NCBI RefSeq assembly: GCF_004521965.1
Contig: NZ_SDGK01000010.1
Location: 22,000-85,999 of the forward strand
Reading direction: 5' to 3'
From: Weissella cibaria
Lineage (GTDB): Bacteria > Bacillota > Bacilli > Lactobacillales > Lactobacillaceae
DNA: 64,000 bases
The translations under genes were made by a program, and so were the position numbers. Below are positions 34,469 through 43,954 of this stretch, piece after piece. The notes under the pieces were generated by a model. The model ran no database searches. It was given only the letters and a program-made list of their open reading frames with translations, and had not been told where the DNA came from. Every line of letters begins with the position of its first letter. Within the stretch, counting starts at the first letter, position 1.

Positions 34469-35239
34469 ATGGAAACTATTACATCAGTACAAAACAGCCG
34501 TGTTAAGTCATGGCAAAAGTTGCAAACGAAGAAGGGTCGCCAAGCAAGTAAGACATACTTGTTGGACGGCTGGCACTTGGTCCAAGAGGCCATTCAACAC
34601 GAGGGTAAGTTGCATGCAATTATGGCAACGCCCGAACAATTAGCAGAGCACCAAGAGGCGTTACCACTTGGCGTGCCTGTTTTTGAAATTACGACGGACA
34701 TCGCTAAGAAGTTGTCTGATTTGGTAACACCACAAGGTGTTTTTGCGGAAGTATCTTTGCCAACAGCAACCCGTGAGCCACGTTTTATTCACGATGGTGC
34801 ATGGTTGTTCTTGGATGCGATTCAAGATCCTGGTAACATCGGTACGATGGTTCGTACAGCTGATGCGGCAGGTTTCGCCGGGGTCGTCTTTGGAAATGGT
34901 TCTGTTGATCCATATTCACCAAAGGCATTACGTGCGATGCAAGGTTCACAATTCCACATGACACTCACAACCGGCGACTTGCAGGATTGGACCGCAGCCT
35001 TTACTCAAAATGATATCAATGTGTATGGGACACAATTGGATCCAGAAGCTGCTGACTTGTTTACCATTCCTGCACAGTCACAATTTGCGCTAATCATGGG
35101 TAATGAAGGCCAAGGAATGGCCGCTGATTTGGCTAAGATGACGACTAAGAATTTGTACATTCCATTGACAGGAGATGCAGAATCATTGAACGTCGCTGTC
35201 GCAGCTGGAATTGCAATGTTTGCCTTGAAGGTGCGCTAA
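34469..35239 (+). CDS. SpoU/TrmH-family RNA 2'-O-methyltransferase
   Basis: A 256-residue SPOUT enzyme. The N-terminal substrate-binding domain starts ITSVQNSRVKSWQKLQTKKG. The knotted catalytic domain has motif 1 LDAIQDPGNIGTMVRTADAA at about residues 109-128, motif 2 ALIMGNEGQGM at about 207-217, and motif 3 LYIPLTGDAESLNVAVAAGI at about 230-249. It probably methylates 23S rRNA (or tRNA) ribose. In Firmicutes this gene often lies upstream of pheST, as here. The promoter lies in the gap to the divergent fem gene. Confidence 0.92.
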   Translation: METITSVQNSRVKSWQKLQTKKGRQASKTYLLDGWHLVQEAIQHEGKLHAIMATPEQLAEHQEALPLGVPVFEITTDIAKKLSDLVTPQGVFAEVSLPTATREPRFIHDGAWLFLDAIQDPGNIGTMVRTADAAGFAGVVFGNGSVDPYSPKALRAMQGSQFHMTLTTGDLQDWTAAFTQNDINVYGTQLDPEAADLFTIPAQSQFALIMGNEGQGMAADLAKMTTKNLYIPLTGDAESLNVAVAAGIAMFALKVR

Positions 35240-35289
35240 GTTAAAAGTTAAAACGATTATTCGTTAATCATGTAAAAAGGGGGACATTT

Positions 35290-35769
35290 ATGCAGGATTG
35301 GCAACGTGATAAAGCGTATTCAAATATTGTTAAAGATTTATTGGCACACCCACAGGTTCAAGAGTTGGCTAATTACACACAACACCACCACTCTGATCGT
35401 TTGACGCACTCAATTGTGGTGTCATACGTCAGTTATCAATTGGGGTTGCGGTTAGGACTCAACGCAACGGCTTTGGCGCGTGCTGGTATACTGCATGACT
35501 TGTTCTTTTATGATTGGCGAACAACCAAATTTGAATTGGGAACACATGCGTTCATTCATCCGCGCGTTTCATTACGAAATGCAGAGAAAATTACACAACT
35601 ATCGCCAATGGAAAAGGACATTATTCTCAAACATATGTGGGGGGCCACAGCGGCATTACCACATTATCGTGAAAGTCTTTTATTGGATTTAGTGGATGAC
35701 TATATGGCTATCGCTGAATTCTTTTCACCGGCATCAGCACGTGTAAAACGACTGTTCCATGCAAACTAA
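35290..35769 (+). CDS. HD-domain phosphohydrolase
   Basis: A 159-residue HD-superfamily protein. The metal-binding pattern is H (HHHSDRLTHSIVVS, about residue 39-47), HD (ARAGILHDLFFYDW, about 70-72) and a later Asp (DLVDDYMA). HD proteins hydrolyse phosphoesters of nucleotides or nucleic acids; the substrate is unknown. It is linked to the SpoU gene in other lactobacilli and is 50 bases downstream here, so probably co-transcribed. GGGGG acts as ribosome site. Confidence 0.88.
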   Translation: MQDWQRDKAYSNIVKDLLAHPQVQELANYTQHHHSDRLTHSIVVSYVSYQLGLRLGLNATALARAGILHDLFFYDWRTTKFELGTHAFIHPRVSLRNAEKITQLSPMEKDIILKHMWGATAALPHYRESLLLDLVDDYMAIAEFFSPASARVKRLFHAN

Positions 35770-35783
35770 TACAAGATAATCTA

Positions 35784-35825
35784 AATACCCTTTGTGAACG
35801 AAATGTATCACAAAGGGTATTTTTA
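35784..35825 (+). terminator. Terminator after HD gene
   Basis: AAATACCCTTTGTGA pairs with TCACAAAGGGTATTT around ACGAAATGTA, followed by T's. The remaining stretch to 36129 holds promoter-like TATAAT motifs (about 35928 and 35953) and a hairpin GAATGAGTTGT/AGCAACGCATTC at 35976-36003, but no ORF. Confidence 0.85.
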
Positions 35826-36129
35826 GTATTAACCGACCTTCATTTCATTGACAGAAAATAACCAAAAATTCTTCACTATTGCAAGAAACACGCCATAGTT
35901 TGTGTTCATTTGGTCCGAGGTTTGGTCTTATAATGGACACATATTCAGTTGTATAATGTAAGTATCAAAAGTGAGGAATGAGTTGTTGGGGAGCAACGCA
36001 TTCTGCTTACATTTTTCAAGAGTTTAGACGTGCAAAATATTGTGAAGAGGTGTACGATTAAATTACTTATTAAATGTAAATATAAACGTAAATTTTAAAA
36101 ACATTGTTCAAATTTAGGAGAAAATAATT

Positions 36130-36459
36130 ATGGCAGTAGCATCACACGAATTAACTAACACATTGTGCGACAAGTTCATCGCCACTTTCGATATTTTGGG
36201 ACGTAAGTGGAATGGATTGATCATTGAAGTTTTGTTGAATAATGGTCCACGTCGTTTCAAGGACTTTGCGCAAGCTGTAACAAAGTGCTCAGATCGTGTT
36301 TTGGTTGAGCGTTTGAAGGAATTGGAAGCAGCTGGAATTGTAGAGCGTCGTACATACGAAGATTCATCATTGATTGAATACGCTTTGACGGAGCGCGGTG
36401 AATCAATGCGTCCAATGATGGCTGCTATCCACGAGTGGTCAGACAACTGGAACGCCTAA
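36130..36459 (+). CDS. HxlR-family winged-helix regulator
   Basis: A 109-residue regulator. ILGRKWNGLIIEVLLNNGPR at about residues 20-39 and RFKDFAQAVTKCSDRVLVER at about 39-58 form the HxlR helix-turn-helix, with the recognition helix near KCSDRVLVERLKELE. The wing is GIVERRTYEDSSLIEYALTERG. HxlR proteins sense electrophiles or redox change, often through Cys; two are present (positions 12 and 51). The long 5' region and no linked target gene leave the target unknown. AGGAG precedes the ATG. Confidence 0.9.
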   Translation: MAVASHELTNTLCDKFIATFDILGRKWNGLIIEVLLNNGPRRFKDFAQAVTKCSDRVLVERLKELEAAGIVERRTYEDSSLIEYALTERGESMRPMMAAIHEWSDNWNA

Positions 36460-36539
36460 TTGCATAGCAAATGAAGTCAGCAGACACAGCGATGGGTTTG
36501 TTGACCTTTTTTAGTTGCCTGTTTGGATGTGGGTGTCGT

Positions 36540-36725
36540 GATGTCGCACGGGGCTTGGGTGTGACGGATTGGATCCGACATGACAGCGGGAAACTCCGTC
36601 GGCACGAGCACCGGCTAGAACCCAAATAATTGTGCTAAGGGTCTGGATCCTATTGCCTTATCTAATCGGCGGTCGGCCGAACTTGTGAGTTCCTCACTGT
36701 CATCGCTATGCCAATCCGCCACACC
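36540..36725. repeat. Long palindromic non-coding element B
   Basis: This unit is, in reverse complement, a close copy of element A2 (26499-26672). The outer arms GTGTGACGGATTGG and CCAATCCGCCACAC, and the next arms ATGACAGCGGGAAACTC and GAGTTCCTCACTGTCAT, pair to form a long imperfect hairpin. It lies 80 bases after the HxlR gene. The stretch 36460-36539 before it shows no gene. Confidence 0.75.
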
Positions 36726-36882
36726 CAAGCTAGCAACTAAGATGTTCTCATTTAGATGAGATGGTCATAAACTAGAGAACAGATTACTTTGTTGTTTTTG
36801 GTAGATGATAATTAAACAATTAAAGTAACTCTTGGCAACCACCCCCGTTGTTCGTCGCAACTATATACAGAACGACTTCCCC
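36726..36882. other. Shared intergenic scaffold after element B
   Basis: The blocks GATGTTCT, TTTAGATGAGATGGTCATA, GATAATTAAACAATTA, AAGTAACTCTTGGC and TTCGTCGCAAC follow in the same order as in the pre-secA region (26206-26690). There A2 lies just before TTCGTCGCAAC; here no palindromic unit lies at that point. No ORF is seen. Confidence 0.5.
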
Positions 36883-36910
36883 TTGCACAGGACCTAGAAT
36901 GTTGTACAAT
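36883..36910 (+). promoter_or_regulatory. pheST promoter
   Basis: TTGCAC, 16-base spacer, TACAAT, just before the T-box leader. Confidence 0.7.
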
Positions 36911-36917
36911 AACATAA

Positions 36918-37148
36918 GAAACTTTGAATGACCTAGTAAGTTAGGGGGCTGTGTTAGAGAGTGGGAGTCGGTGAGAACCCATCAGCATGCTAACTGAATT
37001 TCAGTCAGGAGTTCAGCGGTTGCAAGGCCGTTGCGGTTCATTTCCGTTAGCGAATGTCCGAGGGTAGTCGCATTGACTGCTAAAAGTAGGGTGGTACCAC
37101 GTTTATTAGCGTCCCTGCGACAATGTTTATTTGTCGCAGGGACTTTTT
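36918..37148 (+). promoter_or_regulatory. T-box leader controlling pheST
   Basis: A tRNA-sensing leader. The conserved T-box AGGGTGGTACCACG (37088-37101) can pair with an uncharged tRNA acceptor end. It is followed by a strong terminator, GTCCCTGCGACAA/TTGTCGCAGGGAC with T's (37111-37147). Upstream are stem I features (AGTG, GGTGAGAACC) and TTTCAG, where a TTC codon for Phe can serve as specifier. Uncharged tRNA-Phe would favour antitermination and pheST expression. Confidence 0.9.
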
Positions 37149-37179
37149 ATTTTGATTTTAAATTTTAAGGAGACAGATC

Positions 37180-38220
37180 ATGAGTTTACAAGACGAGCTC
37201 ACACAATTGCGCGATCAAGCATTGGGCGAAATAGCGGCAACTGCGGACTTGAAGGCTTTGAACCAAGTACGTGTTAATTGGCTTGGTAAGAAGGGACCGC
37301 TAACAGAAGTGCTACGCGGTATGAAGGATTTGATGCCTGAAGAGCGACCTGTTGTTGGGGCGCTTGCTAACGAAGTGCGTGATGCACTAACTGAGGCCAT
37401 TGTAACCCGTCAAACGAATTTGGAAGCCGCAGCTTTGAATGAAAAGTTGGAAGCTGAAACATTGGATGTGACGTTACCAGGTCGCGAAACGGCACAAGGT
37501 CAACCACACGTGTTGCAACAAATCATCGAGTCACTTGAGGATCAATTCCTTGGCATGGGTTACCAAGTCATTGAAGGGCCTGAAGTGGAGCAAGACAAGT
37601 ACAACTTTGAGATGATGAACTTGCCTAAGGATCACCCAGCCCGTGATATGCAAGACACATTCTATATCACGCCAGAAATTTTGATGCGTACGCAAACGTC
37701 ACCTGTCCAAGCCCGTACGTTGGAGTCACACGACTTTAATGCCGGACCTTTGAAGATGGTATCACCTGGTCGTGTTTACCGTCGCGATACTGATGACGCA
37801 ACACACTCACACCAATTCCACCAAATGGAAGGACTTGTGATCGATAAGCACATCACGATGGGAGATTTGAAGGGTACGCTTTTGGCAGTTGCGCGCAACT
37901 TGTTTGGTGAAGATCATGATATTCGTTTGCGTCCATCATACTTCCCATTCACGGAACCTTCTGTTGAAGTCGACGTGTCATGGAACGTGGTAACGCCTGA
38001 TATGAATCCTGAGGACATCGAATGGATTGAAGTGCTAGGTGCTGGTATGGTGCACCCTAACGTGTTGCGGATGGCTGGGGTTGATCCGGAAGTTTACGGT
38101 GGTTTTGCCTTCGGCTTAGGACCTGACCGTTTTGCCATGTTGAAGTATGGGATTGAAGATATTCGTAACTTCTACTTGAACGACGTGCGTTTCTTGACGC
38201 AATTTGACCAGAAAGGATAA
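37180..38220 (+). CDS. pheS: Phenylalanine-tRNA ligase alpha subunit
   Basis: A 346-residue class II synthetase catalytic subunit. The N-terminal coiled coil (about residues 1-90) binds tRNA. Class II motif 2 is [21 protein letters not shown] at about 196-215, and motif 3 [18 protein letters not shown] at about 309-326. It makes an alpha2-beta2 tetramer with PheT, which starts 9 bases later. Expression is set by the T-box leader. Confidence 0.97.
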   Translation: MSLQDELTQLRDQALGEIAATADLKALNQVRVNWLGKKGPLTEVLRGMKDLMPEERPVVGALANEVRDALTEAIVTRQTNLEAAALNEKLEAETLDVTLPGRETAQGQPHVLQQIIESLEDQFLGMGYQVIEGPEVEQDKYNFEMMNLPKDHPARDMQDTFYITPEILMRTQTSPVQARTLESHDFNAGPLKMVSPGRVYRRDTDDATHSHQFHQMEGLVIDKHITMGDLKGTLLAVARNLFGEDHDIRLRPSYFPFTEPSVEVDVSWNVVTPDMNPEDIEWIEVLGAGMVHPNVLRMAGVDPEVYGGFAFGLGPDRFAMLKYGIEDIRNFYLNDVRFLTQFDQKG

Positions 38221-38229
38221 GCAAACAAA

Positions 38230-40653
38230 ATGAAGGTTTCTGTAAATTGGTTGCGTGATTATTTGCCAATTGAATTGCCAGCAAATGAGTTGGCAGAGAA
38301 GATTTCACGTACGACAGTTGAAATTGAAGGACAATACCAACCACAAGCAAACATGAAGAATATTGTGATTGCCAAGGTATTGTCAGTTGAAGAACACCCG
38401 GATTCAGACCACATGGTGATTACCCAAGTGGATGCGGGTGAAGATGAGCCAATCCAAATTGTGACTGGTGCACCAAACGTATCTGAAGGACAAACGGTTA
38501 TCTTGGCTAAGCACAATTCAATCGTTGGTGGTGGTCAGAAGATTAAGAAGGGTAAGTTGCGTGGCGTTGTTTCAAACGGTATGCTAGCTGCCTTGCAAGA
38601 ACTTGGCTTTGATGACAAGGTGTCACCTAAGGACTTTGAAGACGGAATCTGGGTGTTTAACGATGTTGACGCTACAGATTTGAAGCCAGGTGAGAATGCT
38701 TTGCACGTTTTGGGCTTGGATGATGATGTGCTTGAAACAGGCATTACGCCTAACCGTGCTGACTTGTTCTCAATGAACGGGACAGCTTGGGAAGTGGCAG
38801 CTATTTTGTCAGAAAAACCAACATTGCCAACGTTTGAGTTGACGGAAACGTCAGAGGAAACAGCGGATTTGATTTCAGCCACAGCACCAGCTGAATTAGC
38901 ACCTAAGTATGGTTTGCGGGTTGTTAAGAATGTTGAGGTGAAGGACTCACCATTGTGGATACAACGCCGTTTGTGGACCATGGGTATTCGTCCAATTTCT
39001 AACGTGGTCGACGTGACGAACTTGATGTTGTTGACGTACGGTCAACCTTTGCACGCCTTTGACTTGGATACCTTGCCAAGCAAGGACATCACGGTTCGTA
39101 CGGCTAAGCCAGCTGAAAAGATTAAGACGTTGGATGGCGTTGAACGTGAAGCATCAGCTGAAGATATTGTTATCGCAGCTGGTGATGAAGCTTTGATGTT
39201 TGCTGGTGTCATGGGTGGCGAGTCAACTGAAGTGACGGCTAAGACGAAGAACATCGTCTTGGAAGGGGCTATCTTTGAGCCTAAGGCCATACGTCACGCT
39301 GCTCGTGATCAAAACTTGCACTCAGAATCTTCAACACGTTTCGAACGTGGTGTGAATGTAGAAGACACGTTTACGGCTTTGGACCACGCGGCTGCTTTGA
39401 TTGCTGAAATTGCTGGTGGTGAGGTGACTGAAGGTCGTGTGGTTGCACAAGACTTTGACTACGAAGCACCAGTTGTGAAGGTGACGACAGCCCATGTGAA
39501 CCATGTGTTGGGAACTGAGATCACAGAGGCTGAAATCTCAGCTATCTTTGACCGCCTGTTCTTTGATTATAGGTTGAACGACGGTGAATTCACCGTGACT
39601 GTCCCAGCTCGTCGTTGGGATATTACGATTGCCGCTGATTTGGTCGAAGAAATCGCCGGTCTATACGGTTACGATAACTTGCCAGCAACGTTGCCAACTG
39701 GTGAAACGACACCCGGTAAATTGACGCCAAAGCAAGCGTCGATTCGTGCGACACGTCATGATCTTGAAGGCTTGGGCTTGAGCCAAGCTATTTCATACGT
39801 ATTGACGACGCCAGAGAAGGCAAATAACTTCAAGTTGCATGATGGTCAACCAATTCAATTGAATTACCCAATGTCACAAGATCGCCAACAAACGCGTAGT
39901 AGCTTGTTGACTGGCTTGCTGGATGATGTTGCGTATAACGTTGCTCGTAAGCAAGCTGATGTGGCTTTGTATGAGCAAGGCCGTGTCTTTGTTTCAAATG
40001 GGGATGCTACTGTATTGCCAACAGAAATTGAGCACGTGGCTGGTGTGATTACTGGTAACGTATTACCTCGTACTTGGGCTGCGGGTGCACAAAAGGCTGA
40101 TTTCTTTGCCTTGAAGGGCATTGTTGAACGCTTGTTGGCTAACTATGCGTTTGCTGATGACATTCGTTTTGTGCCAACGACTGAACGTACTGAAATGCAC
40201 CCAGGACGAACGGCGGACATTTATGTTGGTGAGACGTTGATTGGTTTCATTGGTCAAGTACATCCAGTGACTGCTAAGACTTACAAGGTTAACGAGACTT
40301 ACGCCTTTGAGTTGAACGTTGACGCCATTTTCGATTTGCCTAAGGTAAAGGATGGCTATGAAGTGATATCACGCTTCCCAGCTGTTGCCCGCGATTTGGC
40401 CATTTTGGTTGACCGTGATGTACCCGCAGCTGATTTGCGTGCCGCAATCGTAGCCGCTGGTGGTGCTTTGTTGCACGACGTTGAATTGTTTGACGTTTAC
40501 ACGGGTGAAAATGTGGCTGATGATAAGAAATCATTGGCCTACGCCTTGACATTCGTTGATGTTGAAAAGACGTTGGTTGATGAAGATATCAATGCAGCTG
40601 TGGCACGTATTACGGCTGCGCTTGCAGAAAAATTTAACGCTGAAATCCGTTAA
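38230..40653 (+). CDS. pheT: Phenylalanine-tRNA ligase beta subunit
   Basis: An 807-residue subunit in full family length. Domains in order are a tRNA-binding EMAP-like domain (about 40-155: NIVIAKVLSVEEHPDSDHM), the B3/B4 editing domain (about 210-390, with ILEGAIFEPKAIR-like part), B5 (about 410-480), a catalytic-like core (about 490-690) and the FDX-ACB domain at the end (about 710-807: VISRFPAVARDLAILVDRDV). It hydrolyses Tyr-tRNA-Phe and helps bind tRNA. It lies directly behind pheS. Confidence 0.97.
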   Translation: MKVSVNWLRDYLPIELPANELAEKISRTTVEIEGQYQPQANMKNIVIAKVLSVEEHPDSDHMVITQVDAGEDEPIQIVTGAPNVSEGQTVILAKHNSIVGGGQKIKKGKLRGVVSNGMLAALQELGFDDKVSPKDFEDGIWVFNDVDATDLKPGENALHVLGLDDDVLETGITPNRADLFSMNGTAWEVAAILSEKPTLPTFELTETSEETADLISATAPAELAPKYGLRVVKNVEVKDSPLWIQRRLWTMGIRPISNVVDVTNLMLLTYGQPLHAFDLDTLPSKDITVRTAKPAEKIKTLDGVEREASAEDIVIAAGDEALMFAGVMGGESTEVTAKTKNIVLEGAIFEPKAIRHAARDQNLHSESSTRFERGVNVEDTFTALDHAAALIAEIAGGEVTEGRVVAQDFDYEAPVVKVTTAHVNHVLGTEITEAEISAIFDRLFFDYRLNDGEFTVTVPARRWDITIAADLVEEIAGLYGYDNLPATLPTGETTPGKLTPKQASIRATRHDLEGLGLSQAISYVLTTPEKANNFKLHDGQPIQLNYPMSQDRQQTRSSLLTGLLDDVAYNVARKQADVALYEQGRVFVSNGDATVLPTEIEHVAGVITGNVLPRTWAAGAQKADFFALKGIVERLLANYAFADDIRFVPTTERTEMHPGRTADIYVGETLIGFIGQVHPVTAKTYKVNETYAFELNVDAIFDLPKVKDGYEVISRFPAVARDLAILVDRDVPAADLRAAIVAAGGALLHDVELFDVYTGENVADDKKSLAYALTFVDVEKTLVDEDINAAVARITAALAEKFNAEIR

Positions 40654-40679
40654 TCTTAAAAAGACTGTAATCAAAAAGA

Positions 40680-40719
40680 CGTTGTTGCTGGTATACTAGA
40701 CAGTAACAACGGTTTTTTT
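40680..40719 (+). terminator. pheST terminator
   Basis: CGTTGTTGCTG pairs with CAGTAACAACG (one mismatch) around a 10-base loop, followed by seven T. Confidence 0.9.
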
Positions 40720-40749
40720 ATAAGCCCAATTAGAACTAGGAGTTGCATA

Positions 40750-41961
40750 ATGGACGATTTGAGTCGATTGAACGGTAAAAAGTCACGCAAAGGTCTTTGG
40801 ATTACTTTGGGTGTGGTAGCCGTTTTGCTACTGGGTGGTGCCGGTTACGGTGGTTACCAATATTACACAATTCAAAAAGATAAGACAGATTACTCGGCGT
40901 TGAATGCTAAGAGTAAGAAGAATGTGCAGGTACAAATTAAAGCTGGTTCTGATTCAGCTACGATTGCAAAGGATTTGGACAAGGCGAAGGTTTTGCGCTC
41001 TGAGCGTGCTTTTATGAATTATGTGTTGACGAATAATGTGTCAGACATGAAGGCTGGTTACTATTTGTTTAGCCCATCAGATACGGTGCAAGAAATGGTT
41101 AAGTCATTGCGACAAGGTGGGTCAGCTTATCCGTTGAACAACAAGGAAACGATTACGGTTCGCGAAGGCGAGACCATTTCAAATATCGCGAATGAAGTGG
41201 CAGCTAAGACGAACTTCACGCGTGATGAATTCTTGAAGGCTGTTAACGATGAGGCGTTCTTCAAGCGTTTACAAGCTTCCTATCCAGGTTTGCTTGATTC
41301 AGAGACAACAAGTAATCAAAAGGATCAAATCCGCTACAAGTTGGAGGGGTATCTTTACCCAGCAACTTATAATTGGAAGGATGCCAAGAACGTTAATGAA
41401 TTGATTAACCAAATGGTTTACCAAGACTATACCCAATTGAAGGGCCAATTTGATGCAATTAAGCAGTCAGGCAAGACGGTTCACCAAGTTTTGACACTTG
41501 CATCGTTGGTTGAACGTGAAGGAATCGATAAAGATAGTCGTCGCACAATTGCTGGTGTTTTCGAAAACCGTTTGGACGTTAAGATGCCATTGCAGTCAGA
41601 TATTGCTACAAAGTACGCACTTGATACGGATAAGACGAACTTAAGCAATGATGATGTTAAGTCAGATAACCCCTATAACTTGTATAAGTTCCCAGGTTAC
41701 GGGCCAGGACCATTTAATAACCCATCATTGCAATCAATTCAAGCTGTTTTGAATCCTAAGGATCGCGATAAGGGTTACCTTTATTTCGTCGCTAATTTGA
41801 AGACTGGTAAGGTGTTCTACTCAAAAGACTATGATGAACACTTGGGTAAGTCAGGTGACTTGGAATCAACTAACGAATCAGTTGGTAATGCAGCTGATTC
41901 ATCAAATGCAGCTAAGAAGTCATCAAAAACAACGACTTCATCTGCAACATCATCAAACTAA
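40750..41961 (+). CDS. mltG: Endolytic transglycosylase MltG (YceG-like)
   Basis: A 403-residue membrane-anchored lytic transglycosylase that cuts nascent glycan strands and sets their length. A short cytoplasmic N-terminus precedes one membrane span (about residues 18-38). A LysM-like region is followed by the YceG catalytic part: the catalytic Glu in LASLVEREGIDKDSRRTIAG at about 253-272, then VFENRLDVKMPLQSDI and NPYNLYKFPGYGPGPFNNPS. The C-terminus is a Ser/Thr/Lys tail of about 35 residues. It has its own promoter downstream of the pheST terminator. Confidence 0.94.
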   Translation: MDDLSRLNGKKSRKGLWITLGVVAVLLLGGAGYGGYQYYTIQKDKTDYSALNAKSKKNVQVQIKAGSDSATIAKDLDKAKVLRSERAFMNYVLTNNVSDMKAGYYLFSPSDTVQEMVKSLRQGGSAYPLNNKETITVREGETISNIANEVAAKTNFTRDEFLKAVNDEAFFKRLQASYPGLLDSETTSNQKDQIRYKLEGYLYPATYNWKDAKNVNELINQMVYQDYTQLKGQFDAIKQSGKTVHQVLTLASLVEREGIDKDSRRTIAGVFENRLDVKMPLQSDIATKYALDTDKTNLSNDDVKSDNPYNLYKFPGYGPGPFNNPSLQSIQAVLNPKDRDKGYLYFVANLKTGKVFYSKDYDEHLGKSGDLESTNESVGNAADSSNAAKKSSKTTTSSATSSN

Positions 41962-41970
41962 AAACACATG

Positions 41971-41999
41971 CGAAAAGCGGCTTTCGGGTCGCTTTTTCG
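41971..41999 (+). terminator. mltG terminator
   Basis: CGAAAAGCG..CGCTTTTTCG stem; the T-run is within the 3' arm. Confidence 0.7.
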
Positions 42000-42070
42000 T
42001 TTGGCTTTACACACTTTCGGTAGCAGTCCATAATGGAGCGTAGAGTATTTTACACACGTAGGAGGAAAGC

Positions 42071-43900
42071 ATGGCGACAGCATTAGAGACGCTACAAAAA
42101 ACATTTGGTTATAGCTCGTTTCGTGAGGGACAAGCTGAAATTATTGATGCCGTTATGGCCGGTCAGCGTACGTTGGGGATTATGCCAACTGGTGGTGGTA
42201 AGTCATTAACGTACCAAATTCCAGCGCTGATGTTGGATGGCATCACGGTGGTCATTTCGCCATTGCTATCTTTAATGAAAAATCAGGTTGATGAATTGCG
42301 TGAGGCAGGTGTGCCTGCCGCGACGTTGAATTCAACCCAAAATGATGAGGAATATCGATCAGCAATGAACAGCCTGCTAAACGAAGAGGCGAAACTGCTG
42401 TATTTGGCACCTGAACGGTTAGGTAGTGAGGGCACGTACGCCTTGCTAAACCGCTTGCCAATTTCGCTGGTCGTGATTGATGAGGTTCACGTACTTTCGC
42501 AATGGGGGCATGATTTCAGACCAAGTTATTTGAACGCGGTTGGGTTAATAAATAATCTGGAGTCTGCACCACGAGTGATGGCATTGACTGCAACAGCTAC
42601 GGAACGGGTACAAGCCGACTTGGAAGCAATGTTGCACATTCAACATACGGTTCGGACGAGTGTTGTCCGTGATAATTTGACGATCCGCATTGAAAAAGGG
42701 TTGAATAAGCGGAGTAAGGAAGATTTTATTACTAAATATATCGGTGAGCATCGTGGTGAATCAGGCATTATTTATGCGCCAACCCGTAAGATTGTTGAAG
42801 CGTTGACGGAAACGCTAACGGCAGCAGGGGTTAATGCAGTTGGCTACCATGCTGGTATGCCCGATCAAGCGCGATCGCAAGCACAAGATAATTTTATTTA
42901 TGATCGGCGTGACGTGGTTGTTGCGACAAACGCTTTTGGTATGGGAATTAACAAGTCGAATGTTCGCTTTGTGATTCACTATGGGATCCCAGGTTCAGTA
43001 GAAGCCTATTATCAAGAAATTGGTCGTGCGGGTCGTGATGGGTTGCCATCTGAGGCCATCTTGCTGTACGCGGCGGCTGATTTACAGACGCAGCGGTTCT
43101 TTATTGATAACAGTGATAATCAGACGCCAGAGTACCAAAACCTGCAGAAGATAAAGTTACAGGAAATGGCTAACTATGGGGCGACACAAATATGTTTGCA
43201 GCGCTATATCACCCGTTACTTTGGTGAAGATACGCCGGATTGTGGTCGTTGCACGAATTGCCTGGATAACCGTGATGCGGTTGATATCACGACGGACGCC
43301 CAAAAGGTGTTGAGCCACGTGGTTCGCATGGCAAAGTCACGTGGTGGCGAGAACGGGTTCGGTAAGACGCTGACGACTGAAACATTACGTGGTAAATTAC
43401 CAGCCAAGTTCCAATGGACAAACTTAGATCAATTGCCAACATTTGGTCTGCTACAAGGTACTGCTCGTGTGCATATTATGAGCTTGATTGACTACCTAAT
43501 TGCGGAAGGTTACCTGCGCGTGACAGGGCAATATGCTGGTTTAAGTGTCTCACCAGAGGGCGTGTCGGTGTTGAAAGGGGAACGTCAGGTTCAGCGTCGT
43601 CAAGATGTTCGGTCGATTGATGATCGCGTAAAAGCGGGCTCGCCAAGTACGCGTGATGATTTGGATGAAGCGCAACGCACGGTCTTTGAAGCGTTGCGAA
43701 CTTGGCGTTTGGAGTTAGCCCGGGTGACGGAAATTCCGCCATTTATCATTTTCAATGATCGTACTTTGGTCGAGCTAGCCAAGCAGCAACCGCGCAATAA
43801 TGCAGAGCTGATGGCTGTACCAGGAATTGGGGATGCTAAGGCTGAACGTTACGGTAAGGAAGTGTTGGCCGTAATTGCTAAAGCAACTGAAACTGAATAA
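42071..43900 (+). CDS. recQ: ATP-dependent DNA helicase RecQ
   Basis: A 609-residue superfamily 2 helicase unwinding DNA 3' to 5' in recombination repair. Motif I is IMPTGGGKSLTYQIP at about residues 37-51, motif II VVIDEVHVLSQWGHDFRPSY at about 134-153 (DEVH form), and motif VI QEIGRAGRDG at about 315-324. A zinc-binding Cys set follows (CLQRYITRYFGE, then CGRCTNCLD at about 392-400), then the RQC winged helix and an HRDC domain at the end (ELMAVPGIGDAKAERYG). Full length. It ends inside a shared bidirectional terminator with greA. Confidence 0.95.
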   Translation: MATALETLQKTFGYSSFREGQAEIIDAVMAGQRTLGIMPTGGGKSLTYQIPALMLDGITVVISPLLSLMKNQVDELREAGVPAATLNSTQNDEEYRSAMNSLLNEEAKLLYLAPERLGSEGTYALLNRLPISLVVIDEVHVLSQWGHDFRPSYLNAVGLINNLESAPRVMALTATATERVQADLEAMLHIQHTVRTSVVRDNLTIRIEKGLNKRSKEDFITKYIGEHRGESGIIYAPTRKIVEALTETLTAAGVNAVGYHAGMPDQARSQAQDNFIYDRRDVVVATNAFGMGINKSNVRFVIHYGIPGSVEAYYQEIGRAGRDGLPSEAILLYAAADLQTQRFFIDNSDNQTPEYQNLQKIKLQEMANYGATQICLQRYITRYFGEDTPDCGRCTNCLDNRDAVDITTDAQKVLSHVVRMAKSRGGENGFGKTLTTETLRGKLPAKFQWTNLDQLPTFGLLQGTARVHIMSLIDYLIAEGYLRVTGQYAGLSVSPEGVSVLKGERQVQRRQDVRSIDDRVKAGSPSTRDDLDEAQRTVFEALRTWRLELARVTEIPPFIIFNDRTLVELAKQQPRNNAELMAVPGIGDAKAERYGKEVLAVIAKATETE

Positions 43901-43947
43901 ATACAAAGAGGCTAGGACAATTTTGTCCTAGCCTCTTTGTATTTATT
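43896..43947. terminator. Bidirectional terminator recQ/greA
   Basis: An almost perfect 52-bp palindrome with 25-base arms (AATAAATACAAAGAGGCTAG and on) and a TT centre. It includes the recQ stop codon and ends 7 bases from the greA stop. It would stop both convergent transcripts. Confidence 0.95.
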
Positions 43948-43954
43948 GATTTAA

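Noticed and set aside
35976..36003. GAATGAGTTGT/AGCAACGCATTC hairpin before the HxlR gene as a riboswitch
   Set aside because: A single stem without known aptamer features. It is noted only as a leader hairpin.
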